A DNA stretch of 64,000 nucleotides, from assembly GCF_902362185.1 (NCBI RefSeq), contig NC_044499.1, forward strand, positions 48,707,815 through 48,771,814. Direction: 5' to 3'. Positions 11,929-32,922 of this stretch are shown piece by piece. Below the pieces are notes generated by a model. The model was not told where the DNA came from. It saw only the letters and a list, made by a program, of their open reading frames with translations, and did no database searches. Both the position numbers and the translations under genes were made by a program. Each line of letters starts with the position of its first letter. Within the stretch, counting starts at the first letter, position 1. This DNA is from Chanos chanos. Its lineage: Eukaryota > Chordata > Actinopteri > Gonorynchiformes > Chanidae.

Positions 11929-13228
11929 CTTGGCTATTCATACGCCTTTCTCACGTAAAGAAGGCCGACTTTCCGGTCTGAGCCAACAGGGGGTATCTTT
12001 ACTTCCGGCTAGCCATCTTCCCTGTTACTAGCGAATTTACAATGGCACAGTCGAGAAGCAAGAAGTGGTATTGTGCACCTTTGTGTACAAACAGCAAACA
12101 AAAACAGCCCTATTTAAGCGTTCACACATTGCCCCGTGATGAGGACCACAACAGAGAGTATGGATTCAAGCAGGGCCGCCGCTACATACACACGCATCAC
12201 GTGCTGTGCGTAGGGCACCTAATCAACCTAATGATCATTATAATAATCATAATAATCATAATGATGGAATAGAGCTGCAAGCGGCAATTATGGGGTACAA
12301 GTAGATCAGGTGTAACGCGTACAGAGGTCAAAAGTTAAGACCTACTTCAGCTGCATGTTTTTCACTTTGTACTGTAGTGCCATCGTCGGGACAAATGGAC
12401 CAGTTTTCATATGAATCCCTATTGGATACGTCCTACACAGTCCTGCAAAGTTTTATGATATGTCATAGCAAAGCTAGTTTAAAGACTGCTGAAAGTTGAT
12501 TGGCTGATGGCAGCCACTTGTTTTTAGTGATGAAATTGTCCTTGTACACTTAATTTCAACTTTTGACCAACACAGAATATGCAAAAATTTGTTCATCAGG
12601 CAACTGGTTTAGAAATTAGGACCATTTCTTTGCTGCTGCAACCCCTATCGATGGATTTACCCCACATTTCATAGGCTTAAGTCTCATGTCCTATAGATGA
12701 CATATCTCAAATTTTGTGATGATCAGACATTGCATTCAGGAATTAGACCTCATTAAAGCAATAGAGAACACACCCAGAAAATCCATTGGGTTACTGCAGC
12801 CAAGTTTTTTAACATAGCAACTTTCTTTTTATAACATTTTAAGATAGTGGTCTAAAGAAGTTGTGTACCAACTGTCATGTGAATTGGCCAAACTGTCTGG
12901 GACGAGATAGATTTTTAAGATTTTTCACAAAATTCAAAACGGCAAAAATCCAATACGGCACATCATTTTGGTCCAAGAGGCTTTTTCATTCCTCTTGAGG
13001 AGAGGCATCTAACAGATCTAGTTCTATGTCTGCAGGACAAACAGATTAAATGTTATGACCTGTTAAATTTGAACATATTTCACATTGCTCTATAGCGACC
13101 CATTGGGTAATCCTGCAAAGTTTCATGATGATAGGTCATAGTTAAATCAGTTTAAGGGGTGCTGAAATTTGATTGGCTGCTGGCAGCCATCTTTTTTGAG
13201 CTATCAACTTGCCCTTGTAGCCATTATT

Positions 13229-13872
13229 AAAGTGTGTTTTAACCGAACGCAGAGCAAAATTTTCAAGCGACACGAATGCATGAAAAGTCAATGGCAGGAG
13301 GCGAATGGGTTAATCGCGGCGAAACTTCGAGCGATGCAAAATGGGCAAAAATGAGCGTTCGCCTGAGTTTAAAAAAGTTCAACTCGAGTGAAAATTTCGC
13401 TTGACGAAAGCCAATCACCCAGAGGCTAGAAGCCACACCCCCTGGCCTAAGGGCTAGAGAAGCGGGTTTGTGACCAAAAGGTCACTGGTTCGATTCCCAG
13501 GACCAGCAGGAAAACATCTATGGCTGAAGTGTTCTTGGGCAAGGCACTTAACTCCAAACTGCCCCATGGGCACAGGTGAGCTGCCCACTGCCCCTGCGCC
13601 TCGTGGTTGTGTGTGTGCTCACTACTGGTGTGTATGGACGGGTTAAACGCAGAGGTCAAATGCACATTGTGAGTGTACAATCATGGAGATTTAATCTCTT
13701 AACCTTTAATCAGAAACGTCTTTGGTCTTGTGTAATCTGATTGGTGAAATCAAAAACGCTTGCTGTGACGTAGCACGAAATTCAGACGCTCAGTTTTCTG
13801 AAGCAAGCGATCAAACAAGCGCAGGGAAAGCGAAGCGAAATTTTGCCTCGCGCTCGGTTAACACACCCTTTG
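13229..13872. mobile_element. MITE-like DNA transposon with terminal inverted repeats, carrying a SINE
   Basis: The left end AGTGTGTTTTAACCGAACGC and the reverse complement of the right end, GGTGTGTTAACCGAGCGC, continue into matching GCAAAATTTTC/GCAAAATTTC, so the imperfect inverted repeats are about 30 bp. The element interrupts the older repeat copy, since homology resumes to its right. There is no transposase frame. The 270 bp SINE inside must be a later insertion. The superfamily was not determined. Confidence 0.6.
13434..13703 (+). mobile_element. tRNA-derived SINE
   Basis: An A-box-like TGGCCTAAGGG at 13443-13453 and a perfect B box GGTTCGATTCC at 13487-13497 have the 34-bp spacing of a tRNA-derived RNA polymerase III promoter. 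The body contains TTCTTGGGCAAGGCACTTAA, a block common in fish tRNA-derived SINEs. This is not a functional tRNA: no acceptor stem pairs around the boxes, and the unit extends about 200 bp past the B box. Confidence 0.75.
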
Positions 13873-14215
13873 AACTTGGTCGGGCAACAGGTTTAGGAGC
13901 TATAACCATTTGTTTCCTATAGCACCACCTACTGACGACCAAATTTTGTAGGTTTAAGCCTCATGACCTATAGATATACTTTTGTGATGACTGGACATTG
14001 GATTCAGGAGTTACACCTCATTATATCAATTGAGGCCACGCCCACAAACTTCATTGGATCACTGTGGCCACGTTTTCTAACGTAGCAACTTTCTTTATCT
14101 TAGGTTTAAATATATTGGTCTGAAGATGCTGTGTACCAAATTTCATGCAAATCGGACAAATAGTCAAGGAAAAAATTCAAAATGGCAGAAAATCCAATAT
14201 GGCACAACACACTAA

Positions 14216-14632
14216 AACAACACTACTATTAAAACAATGTATTGTTCAAAAGTGTCATAATAAGCATTATCAAATTCTCCTTTGCCTGTTATTGAATTTT
14301 ATTCTCTTTTATATAATGCCTAATCCTAAATCTCTCAAATTTATTCATAATGGTTTTCTCTGACTTTGATAACTCTGAATACTATACTAACACATATAGT
14401 AAGAATCAGTGTATAGCATGCCACTTTTCCAATCATTGACAATATTTTTTTGTCGTTGTTGTAGAAAACTATGTAGACATCGAAGCAGCCTTGTGCATGG
14501 TAATCCCTGAAACATAAACCTCTTCAATCCTTATCACAAACTGCCCATCTTAAAGGACCATCAGTCAGTGATTTAAACACTCCCAAACACAGGCAAACAC
14601 TACTGTTCCTTAACACGGGAATTTTATTTTAC
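14216..14632. other. AT-rich intergenic sequence between the repeat cluster and the aco2 3' end
   Basis: I see no gene, RNA or recognisable element here. It is AT-rich unique-looking sequence. Confidence 0.4.
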
Positions 14633-16140
14633 AACTATTGTGCAGCGCTCATTTGTCTTAAATGAAAAACAAAAAGAAAGAAAAAAAAAATCAAACACAC
14701 ACATTCACATATAACCAGAGAATTTTCCAGATATTTGAAGACAGTGAGTGATCAAAGAATCAAATGGAGTTCAGTCAGTCAACGGTTTGGAGTGTATCTG
14801 TGTCTTTGAGTATCTGTGAGGGGAATTAGGATCAAAAATAAGGGGGAATCAGACTAATTCACTGGGAAGCAATGCCACTATTCCTCTTGTTGTAAAACAA
14901 AGAGCTTCCACACTATCAGTCTTTTTCTGGTTACTGTACAGTACTCTAAAACATATAAGCAGGTGGGACCATGGCTTTTCATTGTAATGAATTGTTCAGG
15001 CTGGTCCACATATACTTATAATACACTTTTCATCTGTTTCCTTACACAGCGGCTCTCTCTGAGAGTGACGGTACTGAGTTAGTGAGAAAAAGTGAATTTT
15101 CACAAAACTCGCAATAAAAGGAGTGTCATTTAGTGTTCCTTCTTTGACAAGGGTTTTACTCTGTGGTAAAAAAAAAAAATAAAAATATTAATATAATAAC
15201 AACAAAGAAAACAAAAAGGTTGTTCAGTCACACGGAAAAGTTCTAGAGGTCCAAACACTGAAAATTCAAAGAGAATTCTGCGGAAAATCGGAAAAGGAAC
15301 ATCAGAAACATGTTTTAAGTTTTAACTTAAATAAATAACCCTCATCTTAACCCACTGAAGGATTTGACCTGTTAAAGTATTTAGTACAGTACCACTTATC
15401 TAGAATATACAGGAGTGTAGTGATAACAGTAAGAGGATCCATTTCAGATTTGAAAGATGTATCAGTATAGGTCCATCAATGTCAGTATTCAAAAAAAGCA
15501 TTGTGGGCTTCCCCCACAAACAGCAAAACAACCAAAACGCACTTACTGTAAAGGTAATTGGTTTTCAGGTGGAGGTAGGAGGAAGGGAGTGTATGTTCGC
15601 ATCTCCATGACAACGACCGGATTGAAAACACAGATGTCACATGCAGCTTCCTTCACAAGATATTGTTAACACAAATATTCACAGGACCACTGGACCAGTT
15701 AGCAAGTACAGTTAAAATGTGAATGAATTAAAGCCTCACCATAAAATTGGATTTCTGTTATCTGAAGCCAATCTCCAGCCTGTCCTCCTATCTAATATAT
15801 CTGATGCACGTATTATGAACCAGTTACTTTTTCCTGCCCACAGAACCTAACACAACCAAGCAGTTTTCTATGTGCACTGTCGGGTCTTCTCTACATCCTT
15901 CCGTAAGTGGGGCTTGTTTCTGCTGTGGTGTGACATAAATGTACAACACTTTTTTTTGTTTTCTTTTGTTTTGTTTTATGATAATATGTAACTCTAGTTT
16001 GGATGAGAGTCTATGACAAGAAGAGACAGTGGCTTTTATCCCTTTCTAAACCCGTTGATCCCTCGTCAATGCATGGCCCCTCCCCCGTTTCTGTGTCGTC
16101 AGACAGCCCCTCCCCTTCCTATCTCGAGCCCGATCTCGCC
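14633..16140 (-). other. aco2: Presumed aco2 3' UTR
   Basis: Non-coding sequence follows the aco2 stop at 16141. A minus-strand AATAAA (plus TTTATT at 14633-14638) is the candidate end, implying about 1.5 kb of UTR. There is no alternative gene in the interval. The extent is inference from the signal alone. Confidence 0.4.
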
Positions 16141-24657
<8,517 letters not shown>

Positions 24658-25074
24658 TTTGTTTACTGGCAAAGATTGCCGCATGATGATGACGCTGTGA
24701 TTTAAAGCCTTTAGGTTAATGAAAAACAATTTTAAAAACAATAAACACCAGAGGAAAAGGTAAGTTAATATATTTTCCCAGGCGTATATATTTGTATAAT
24801 CCCAGATAACATACTTTATTCAGAAAACGGTTTTATAAAATATTGCTACGTTGGCTAAAATGGCCAGTCTCCAGATTTGTTCGTGTCCCAAAATAACCAG
24901 CCTTTGTTATTGATATGCATTTACTGTAAATACAGTTAAAATTAATGTTTTATTTACACACCACCTTTATAATAACTGAACCAACGTCCATAGTTGAAAA
25001 GTCAGAGTGCAGTTGGGTCAGAGTTCAAAGGTAACTGAAGGCGCCGCCACGACGAGTCGTATGTGTAGCAGACA
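24658..25074. promoter_or_regulatory. Bidirectional promoter region between aco2 and phf5a
   Basis: Only 417 bp separate the two start codons, which point away from each other, so both promoters must lie in or overlap this interval. AAAATGGC motifs (YY1-like core) occur at the aco2 start codon on the minus strand and at about 24857 on the plus strand. The GCGCCGCCACGACG stretch just before the phf5a ATG is the only GC-rich patch. The same head-to-head pair exists in human. Confidence 0.7.
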
Positions 25075-26474
25075 ATGGCTAAACATCACCCAGACTTGAT
25101 ATTCTGCAGAAAACAAGCCGGTGTCGGTAAGGATGTTTTTAGATTTTGCTGTTCGATAATATTATTCATCCATTTTAATTAATGTCTTTGCTCACTTTCC
25201 GTTTAAAAAACAGCACCTATCGCACAGCAATTTTATTAGCTTGTTAGTTAGCTAGTTAGCCAACTAAGTTAGCTTCTCTAGACTGTTCTAGGGTGGCATG
25301 CTAATGAAACCTTACTCTCATTCATGACTTTTATTGGCTGTTTTGTGATGTATAGTTTATCATATATGTAGATTATAATAATGAGGTACTCCACAACTTT
25401 TTGTCACTGACTATTTAAACATCGAAGCAAAGGCAAGCTAGTCCGGTTTAGCCTCGATGGCGGCTGGATCGGGACAAATTAATGATTCAAAAGGGTTAAT
25501 AAACCGCCGTTCTGTCCTCTTTTTTACTTCAGTAGTTTGTTGCTGCTGGATTGCTACAAAAACAGTGATTTTATTTGACTGCATAAAACAGTAATTGTGC
25601 TAAGTTCCTTAATAATGTTTACTTCAGTAATGTTGAACTGTGAACCGTTTCATTCATTCTCGCTTATGTTTTCATTCCAGCCATTGGCAGATTATGTGAA
25701 AAATGTAAGTACAAAATCTTTCATTGTGATTACTAAGCATTTTTTAAGTCAGACTATACCAGTCAGCATGTTTCGATACTATTTTTGTAACTTTGCTTTA
25801 TTGAATTATGTGTTATAACCGTTGCATCATAACATATTGTCCAAAACGTTGCTTAAATGAACAGAGCTTTGGATGAAAAGATTTTGTCAGCCATTTCTTT
25901 CCACAATGTTTGAAACAATTAGTTTCAAACATTAGGAGAAACAGACGTTTAAAAAAAAATGTATATTTATTCATGAGTGATTGTTTTCCGCTGTTAGGTG
26001 ACGGAAAGTGCGTTATCTGTGATTCCTATGTCCGACCTTGCACGCTTGTACGCATCTGTGATGAATGCAATTACGGGTCATATCAAGGACGCTGTGTCAT
26101 ATGCGGAGGGCCGGGCGTGTCGGATGCATACTACTGCAAAGAGTGCACCATCCAGGAGAAAGATGTACGTAGTTTTCTCACACTGCACAATTAAACAGGC
26201 CAATTACTCTACAGTTTATACAACAGTAATTCTTTATTTGTACTGTACTGTAAACATTTGTCTTCACTTCATATTCAAGACATTGTTAATACCATTGTTT
26301 GTCTCCTAGTTGAAATTAAATATCATTTTATTATGTATTTCATCAGAACAAATATGCATTTGATTATTTATTCTCTCTCCACAGCGAGATGGCTGCCCCA
26401 AGATTGTGAACCTTGGCAGTTCAAAAACAGACCTGTTCTATGAGAGAAAAAAGTATGGTTTCAAGAAGAGGTGA
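25075..26474 (+). CDS. phf5a: PHD finger-like domain-containing protein 5A (SF3b14b)
   Basis: Zinc-binding core subunit of the SF3b complex in U2 snRNP. It contacts SF3B1 around the branch-point adenosine pocket and acts in the nucleus. Coding exons: 25075-25126, 25681-25704, 25998-26164 and 26385-26474, total 333 nt, giving 110 residues, the invariant family length. The second exon is a 24-nt microexon. The sequence starts [17 protein letters not shown], carries the CxxC knuckles ([24 protein letters not shown]) and ends [11 protein letters not shown]. As far as I recall it is identical to human PHF5A. The start is fixed by this conservation. The AATAAA at 26572-26577 gives a short 3' UTR. 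Confidence 0.98.
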
Positions 26475-26571
26475 AGGCTGTGCAGCATCTGTTAAGATTT
26501 TTTTTTTTGGTTGTACATTCAGTTCCTTCTGTATCAAAGGGTTTTTTTCATGATCAAGATTTTGACAATGT

Positions 26572-26577
26572 AATAAA
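26572..26577 (+). terminator. phf5a: phf5a polyadenylation signal AATAAA
   Basis: A canonical AATAAA lies 98 bp after the phf5a stop and is followed by a T/G-rich stretch, so the transcript should end near 26595. Confidence 0.8.
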
Positions 26578-26599
26578 GTTGTCTTTTTCTATTATATTT

Positions 26600-27356
26600 T
26601 GGTTGGTCTTTATTTCTTTACATGTCTGAGGCAGTTACAGATGCACATGCCTTAAGTTAGCTTTTTGGTTTTAAGCGTCTAAAAATAATTGGAAATCAAA
26701 CTCAGCATTTGATATGATCAATTCAGTAGCCTATGCTGTTTCTAAAGGAATAAGTCCTGTCTGTCCCCTCCAGCTCTAAAAATTGTCAAGTTTCTTCCCC
26801 TGATGTTTTCTGGAAAATGAAGGACAATTGTGTAGTTGTTTGTTGCTGGAATACCACCAGAAAAATTCTGCAAGTCAGAGGCCCCACCCAGTTTCTTAGC
26901 CACCAATCTTCCTCTTAGCTCTGCCCACACACCCCCCCCCCCCCCCCCCCCCTCTTCATGTTACACAACATGTTTCTTCAGCACGTTTTCGTTTTATTTG
27001 CATGCACTGGAATTTAAAGAAGGGAACTCTGTCATTATTTCATTTCATAGTTTAACTGACACTTTCTCAGGCTCTTCAAAGGATTACTGCGATATTTGAA
27101 ACCTCACTGTACTACTTACTGACCCCTGTGGGTTATCCATAACTTCTAACTTAGGATTCTAGAACATGATTGGACAGATGGAACTTTGCCTGCACAGTAT
27201 GGATATCTTGAGCACGTGTGACATGTTTTGCAGCACCCTGCGCATACCCCCAGGGTCAGCCTACAGCAGTGACCAGTTTGCACAGAAACAACCATGACAG
27301 CTGATACCGAGAAACATGAGACTTAGCAAAGTAACACCTGCAAAAAAAAAATACTT
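26600..27356. other. Convergent intergenic spacer between phf5a and tef 3' ends
   Basis: No gene recognised. A C-run lies at 26932-26952. In human, TOB2 occupies the space between PHF5A and TEF. No single-exon frame resembling a Tob/BTG protein is present on either strand between 26.6 and 31.0 kb. Confidence 0.6.
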
Positions 27357-30300
27357 TTTATTAACGCTTTATTAATATGTACAACATTGAATAATCAAGA
27401 CATTTCAGAGCAACACTAAAATGTCAAACATTTCCTTAAAAGATACAAGAAAAGGAAGAAGGAAAAACAACATACAAGACAATCTCCTTCCAACCAAAGA
27501 ATATGTAAAAACCTCTATATCGGTCATGTGTCACTGTGGTTGTTATGCTGTAATTAAAAAAAAAAAAAAAAGGTACACATTGTAAAACCCCTGTACACAG
27601 TCAAACAGAGCAAGTCCCAGAAAATGCTTGATGTAAATTAATGTACATGTAATTAATATAAATAGGAAGCTCGTTTACATAGGGAAACTGACATAGCCAT
27701 GCACAAATTTGTAAATGTGAAATTACCCAGTCCAAAGAAATTTATATAAGCCCTAATGTATGGTATTGATGAATTTCACCATCTCCTCTCCAGCTTTTTT
27801 ATTCCAAATATTCATTCACTTTGAATGGAAGCTCAAAGAGACACATTTAAACTGTTCACATTAGGAGTGCTGAAGTGGAATACCGTTAGAAAATTGAGTG
27901 TAAGATCACCTGATTTACAAGAACACTGGCTTATTATGTGTTAGTTGTTACATAGAGGAAAATTAAGGACAAATCAACTTTAAAGTCACTATCAAATGAT
28001 TCAGATTTTCTTCCTGTGATAAAAATCAAAAAGAAAAAGAAATATACTGTCTATCATAAGTTGTGAGTCTCGGGAAACATCCTTTTGCCCCGAGCAATAG
28101 TCATTTAAAGGCTTTGGTCAAAAAATGTCTTATTGTTCTATTAGCTTTTTATCAAACGGAACAGAATCTCAAAAACATGAACAGTCTTGGGGCTGTGGAC
28201 AATGGTAAATATAATCCATTTACATGCGCTAAGGCCATCTGAATGTTTCTAGTTGTCAAGCTAGAAAAGAGGACAACCATAAACATATGCACATTTTGAG
28301 CGGGTTTCACAACAAACATTATTTCACAAAAACAATGTATCTAAACTGGAAGCACAAAAGAAATTTCCCCCATTTCTTCAGAGAATCTGATCACTCTGCA
28401 AGTGATGTTATCCCTTTTACCATTTAAGCGTTAAGACAAAAAAAAAAAAAAAAAAGACATTTCAGAGACACAAGCATTAGGTGAGAAAGAGGACCAGTTT
28501 AAAAAAAAAAAAAAAAAAAAAAAAGACAGAGAGAGAAAGAGACATTGACAAGCACTGGACTGGTGCCCTGGCAACCTTGACAGGCTGAAGTGGGATTCCT
28601 GATATGTAACAAACTGGTGCCCTTTGTAAACAGGGAAACTGAGTGTGGTCATCTCAGCTGAAGACACTTGAGGATTTGAGTCCTTGAAGATACTGAGGTC
28701 TCCACTTCACATTATACATGTGAAGTAGCTTTTTGTTTCATGTTTGTTTGTTTGTTTTTGTGTGTGTGGTTTTTTTTTTTTTTAACAGTTCAGAGGTTGG
28801 TTGCAAAGGGTCTGAAAAAAGATGAACCACTGAGAGGTTCAACACAGTAAACATGATATCTGTTTTTTTGTTTGTTTGTTTTTGCTTTTTTTTTGTAAGG
28901 TTGACAACAGGCAACAGTGCTAAAAAATACATAAGTAACAAAATCACCTGGTATTGTGTTGGTTATTGGTCAAGTTGTTGTTGTTTACAAAGGTTACATC
29001 TTTAACAAAATAGAGGTTTTCCCTGCGCACTGCACAAGCAATAATTATGTGTTTTTACTATAATTACAATGTTTCTTTTGACGAGAGGACGAAACACTGA
29101 CGACCTGTCTAAGTTTTGATGTCACAACAAGACTGCAAAAATCTACTTTTAGAAGCAGACACGCAACAAGATGAAGAAACGCTACATTGCGTACACACAG
29201 TTTTGGAACAGGCAGTCACATCTACACGGTTAAGCTGAAAGAGTCAGCTGAAAGAGGCCTCTCTAATATTTTTTTAAATTACAATCCTCTGTTATTCCCC
29301 TGATTTACTTCACTGACTGAATGTTTACAGTAAAGAAAAAAAAAACAAACAAACTTCCATCTGCTTATCTAAATCATAAAAAAAAAAAATGCACTTAACT
29401 TTTATTTTCTGTGTTACAACACACTGAATGACATCCCCAGTGCTACAGGCATTGTACTGAGAAGGAAAATGTTAAACTCTGAGGCTTAATTATTGCAGAA
29501 CATTCCAGAAAAAAACTGACAGGGCTGTTTCAGGCATGTCTCTTACTATCTAACACCAAATTGAAAGATGCAGCCCATCTAGAATAATTCCAGTACAATC
29601 TCGACTCCTCACCCCAAACCTCGCAAGCTATGAGCTTGGTAAGAAAGTCATGAAACGGTGGCATACAAAACACTGGAGGAAAAAGACACTTCTTCAATCA
29701 TGACAAATATATAAACTGAGCACTTATGAGTTCGACCTTATGTACTGCATTAAGAACACACTATTATAATGAGAGCAAACTTTAAAAAATAAAAAATAAA
29801 AACAAAATAAAAATATCAATAACAAATTGAGAGATTGAATCCAAGAGTGAAACGGCCGTGTCACTCACATTATCATTCACTCTTTCTGTCTCGTCCTCTT
29901 CATCCTCTTCATCCAAACTAGTCACTACTATTTACCCAAAACACTATTTTAACTACTTTGATTTACCCACCCTCCCACTAATAACCAATAAATCAAACAT
30001 AGTCTAAAGGTCTTCAGCCGGGGCACTTGGGGAAAAAAAGAGAAACAATTGGTCAATTACCACAACAGAGGAAGAGATGGTAAACATGGGGTAAATATTG
30101 GTGGGGATTAAGGGTTCAATCAAAATGTTAGACTTAGACTTTTGGACGGTTTTCATTCGTTTTTTCATTCGTCGCTCGGCTGACTAAAAGCTTTGTGGGC
30201 AGGTAGAATCATGAGCGTAAAGTGGGTCATGGTTCAGAAATCAGGCCAGTGCGGATTCTTTCCTAATGGCGATAGATTCGCTTACATTTTTTTTTTTTAA

Positions 30301-31027
30301 AGTTCTGCTTTAAAAGTTCCACTTTTATCATGGGAATTTGATCCATTCTGCTGGCTGTGAGAGCTAAGCTTCAAGATTCACACCAAACAATTAAAACCTA
30401 TGAAGCTACTTTTTGTCTAGTTAAAATGTGACCTTGACACTCTTTGCAGCATTAAGGATACCAACATCAGTGACCCAGCATCAAACTACCACAGGCAGTG
30501 GAATGAATCAAACACCAAAGGACAGAGCTTAGAGATAGAAAACTAGGATGAAAACATAAAATCTTCACTCTTTTAACTGGGTCAAAACAGTAATTAAGGC
30601 GATTTAGTCTTCACAATGCTTTAAGTCATGCCTGTTCTGAAGCTGTACTGTAGAAAACTTATAACTAACACACCGGTGCAACGTGTAACTAACCATCTAC
30701 CTTTTTTTCCATCCCTGACAGACTTTTGCTTTTCAGCAGTTATTGAAAACAAATGTATTGTGGTTCTATATGGTGCATTTGAAACCCTGTCACCCTACAA
30801 ATTTCTTCGACAACCATTTACTTGGTTTTGCCTACTTCACACACTGCTGTTTCAACAAAACATACTGAGAGAAGGGAGGGGGCCACACATGACGTGACCA
30901 CTAAAGATGGGTTTACACTCATGAAGGAAGTGAGCAGGTACTGTATGCTGGCTATGGCATTTGTGAATTTGCTTAGGAGTGGCTAGCCATCACTGCGTTC
31001 ATATTGAACTTTGTCACATGTGGTCTC
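27357..31027 (-). other. tef: Presumed long tef 3' UTR
   Basis: AT-rich non-coding sequence extends from the tef stop to two closely spaced minus-strand AATAAA signals (plus TTTATT at 27357-27362 and 27368-27373), which would make about 3.7 kb. Mammalian TEF also has a multi-kilobase 3' UTR. No frame longer than 90 codons and no other gene signal appears. Confidence 0.5.
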
Positions 31028-32922
31028 TTACAGTGGTCCGAATTTGGCCTCATAGCGGGAAACAACGTTCTTGTAGCGTCCAAAGTCCTTCCGTAGCTCA
31101 GCTACTTCCTGCCTCAGCGCTGCGTTTTCCCGCTCGAGAAAGGCTGCCCGTACTGTGATCTGGTTCTCTTTCAGCCTCCGGGCGTCACGTGAACGCTTAG
31201 CCGCGGCGTTGTTCTTCTTCCTTCTCTGCCAGTATTTCTCATCCTACGGGAATGCAGGAAAGGACACGTGTCCATCAAATACATTTCTTATCCTCATTAC
31301 TCAATAAAGACAACTGTATATCAGCAGAGGTTCAGTGGTATATAGTATTATTTTCTTATGAGAAATGGACAAAGAGAAACATCATTCCTTCCCTATGAAT
31401 ATACCGTCCTACTCTACTGACGTGCTCACATCTAATTTTGAATCTTGATCGGTCACCTCACCTTCTGTTCGTCAGGCACAAACACTTTCTTGGCTTTCTT
31501 GATCATGGGCTGTGGTTTCAGCTCCTCCTCTGAGAAGCGGTGCTTGCGGGGGTTGAAGAGTTCTCCTCCAGGCACGCTGGAGAGCACCAGGTCTGTGGGA
31601 TCCGGGTCATAATTCACTTCTATTTCAATGTCTTCCGGATCGATCGGGTCAGGGGTCACGCGGTCTTTGTCTGCATTCGCACCTGAAAACACAGAAAAAA
31701 AAACATCTGAGTAACCGATAGTCCTCAAGCATCTCAAAATAACTCTCAGGTCATTCCTATAGGGCTACTCCACAGACCTTTATCTTCTGCGTCCTCTTTG
31801 CCGGAGTTAGATATGGTAATTGTGACCACCTCTTCCTCACATTGGTCAAGCTCCATGACAGGCAGGAGAGAGACTGGAACAGGTGGGGTAGTCTTCGTCT
31901 GGGAGGTGGAGTCAGTAGGTAACCTTTCTGTCTGCTGCCGCTGGGAGTTCTCCTTGGTCAGACCCTTCTGCTGTTCCTCGTCCAACGAGGCAGGAATGCC
32001 ATTTTCCATGAGAAACTCCTCGAGATCCATGTATTCCAGATGGAAGGTCTCCCCATCGTAGGGAATGGTCTTGTCCCAGATTGCAGGAGTCAGGGCGGCA
32101 GAAGGTCCCATCCCGCTACCTCCAACACTACAGTCTCCAGAATCCCCAGCACAAAGTTTCTCTTTGTCATTTTCTGAAATTTTGAAAATACAAACATATA
32201 GTGGGTTTTAGAGTTTGTCAAATTAGACACAGAGATGAGAAAAAACACAGACAACTACAATTACAGGGTGGTGGGTAGCAGTTCGATAGATGGAGTAGAC
32301 TTAGGCTTTCTTAATTGACATTAACTAGCCCTGCGTCATTTGTTTGGCAACTAAATGCAACAACAAAGGCAGATGGCTGAGTAAGTGAACAAACACCACA
32401 AACACATCACGAAATTGTTAACACATAGCAAATTTACAGGAAGCGAAAAGATTAAATGGATGGAATGTAACATTCTGATGTCAGAAAAAATGTAATTTGT
32501 TGAATGAAAAAATGTTAAAAATGCTTCGGACGAACAACAAAAGCACTTTTTTCAAAGAACATCCGGGATACAGGCTATTTGTTTTGTTTACTTCAAACAA
32601 AACGAGGTGCTTATTTTGACCCCTTAACACATCAACTCAGAGCAGATGATTGCTTTATTTTTGTTTACACTGTAATTAATTTCGATAACCTATATTGGTG
32701 ATGACGACACTGGTTTGACTCAGCACTACTCAGTTTCGTACACCGTGTACCCATTTGCAGAAATGCGACTGCTTCTTTTTTTAAACAAAACATAGCCTTA
32801 CCGTCGTCACCTTCGAGTAAATTCGGTGGGGGAATTTCCATTATTTTCTTCAAAACCACTGGAAACGCGGCTGAAGAACCGGTGTCCGGCTCCAGCGTAA
32901 CTGTGATCGGCTCAACCGACAT
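31028..32922 (-). CDS. tef: Thyrotrophic embryonic factor, PAR bZIP transcription factor (proximal-promoter isoform)
   Basis: Clock-output transcription factor of the PAR bZIP family (DBP, TEF, HLF) that binds D-box elements as a dimer. Coding exons on the minus strand: 32922-32802, 32173-31778, 31682-31462 and 31243-31028, total 954 nt, giving 317 residues. Exon 1 encodes [12 protein letters not shown] and [13 protein letters not shown], matching the human long-isoform motif FPLVLKKLMENPP. Exon 2 carries [20 protein letters not shown] and [10 protein letters not shown]. Exon 3 is the PAR domain with [20 protein letters not shown] and [13 protein letters not shown]. Exon 4 is the basic region ([20 protein letters not shown]) and leucine zipper, ending KFGPL. 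The exon 2 donor GTCTGT is weak but is the only one that keeps frame. An alternative first exon lies at 36693-36618. Confidence 0.95.

Larger units (their letters stand above)
12270..14215. repeat. Old interspersed repeat in two diverged copies, interrupted by nested insertions
   Basis: Copy A runs about 12270-12965. Copy B survives as 13080-13228 and 13873-14215. Shared blocks include CCTGCAAAGTTT with GATTGGCTG (12440-12510 and 13110-13180), ATTCAGGA-TTA-ACCTCATTA (about 12735-12755 and 14005-14025) and AAAATCCAATANGGCA (about 12946 and 14188). No coding frame is preserved. I do not recognise the family. Copy B is split by the inverted-repeat element described next. Confidence 0.6.

Noticed and set aside
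13443-13515. Possible tRNA gene (A and B boxes present)
   Set aside because: The surrounding sequence does not form an acceptor stem, and the unit continues into a typical fish SINE body, so it was called as a SINE.
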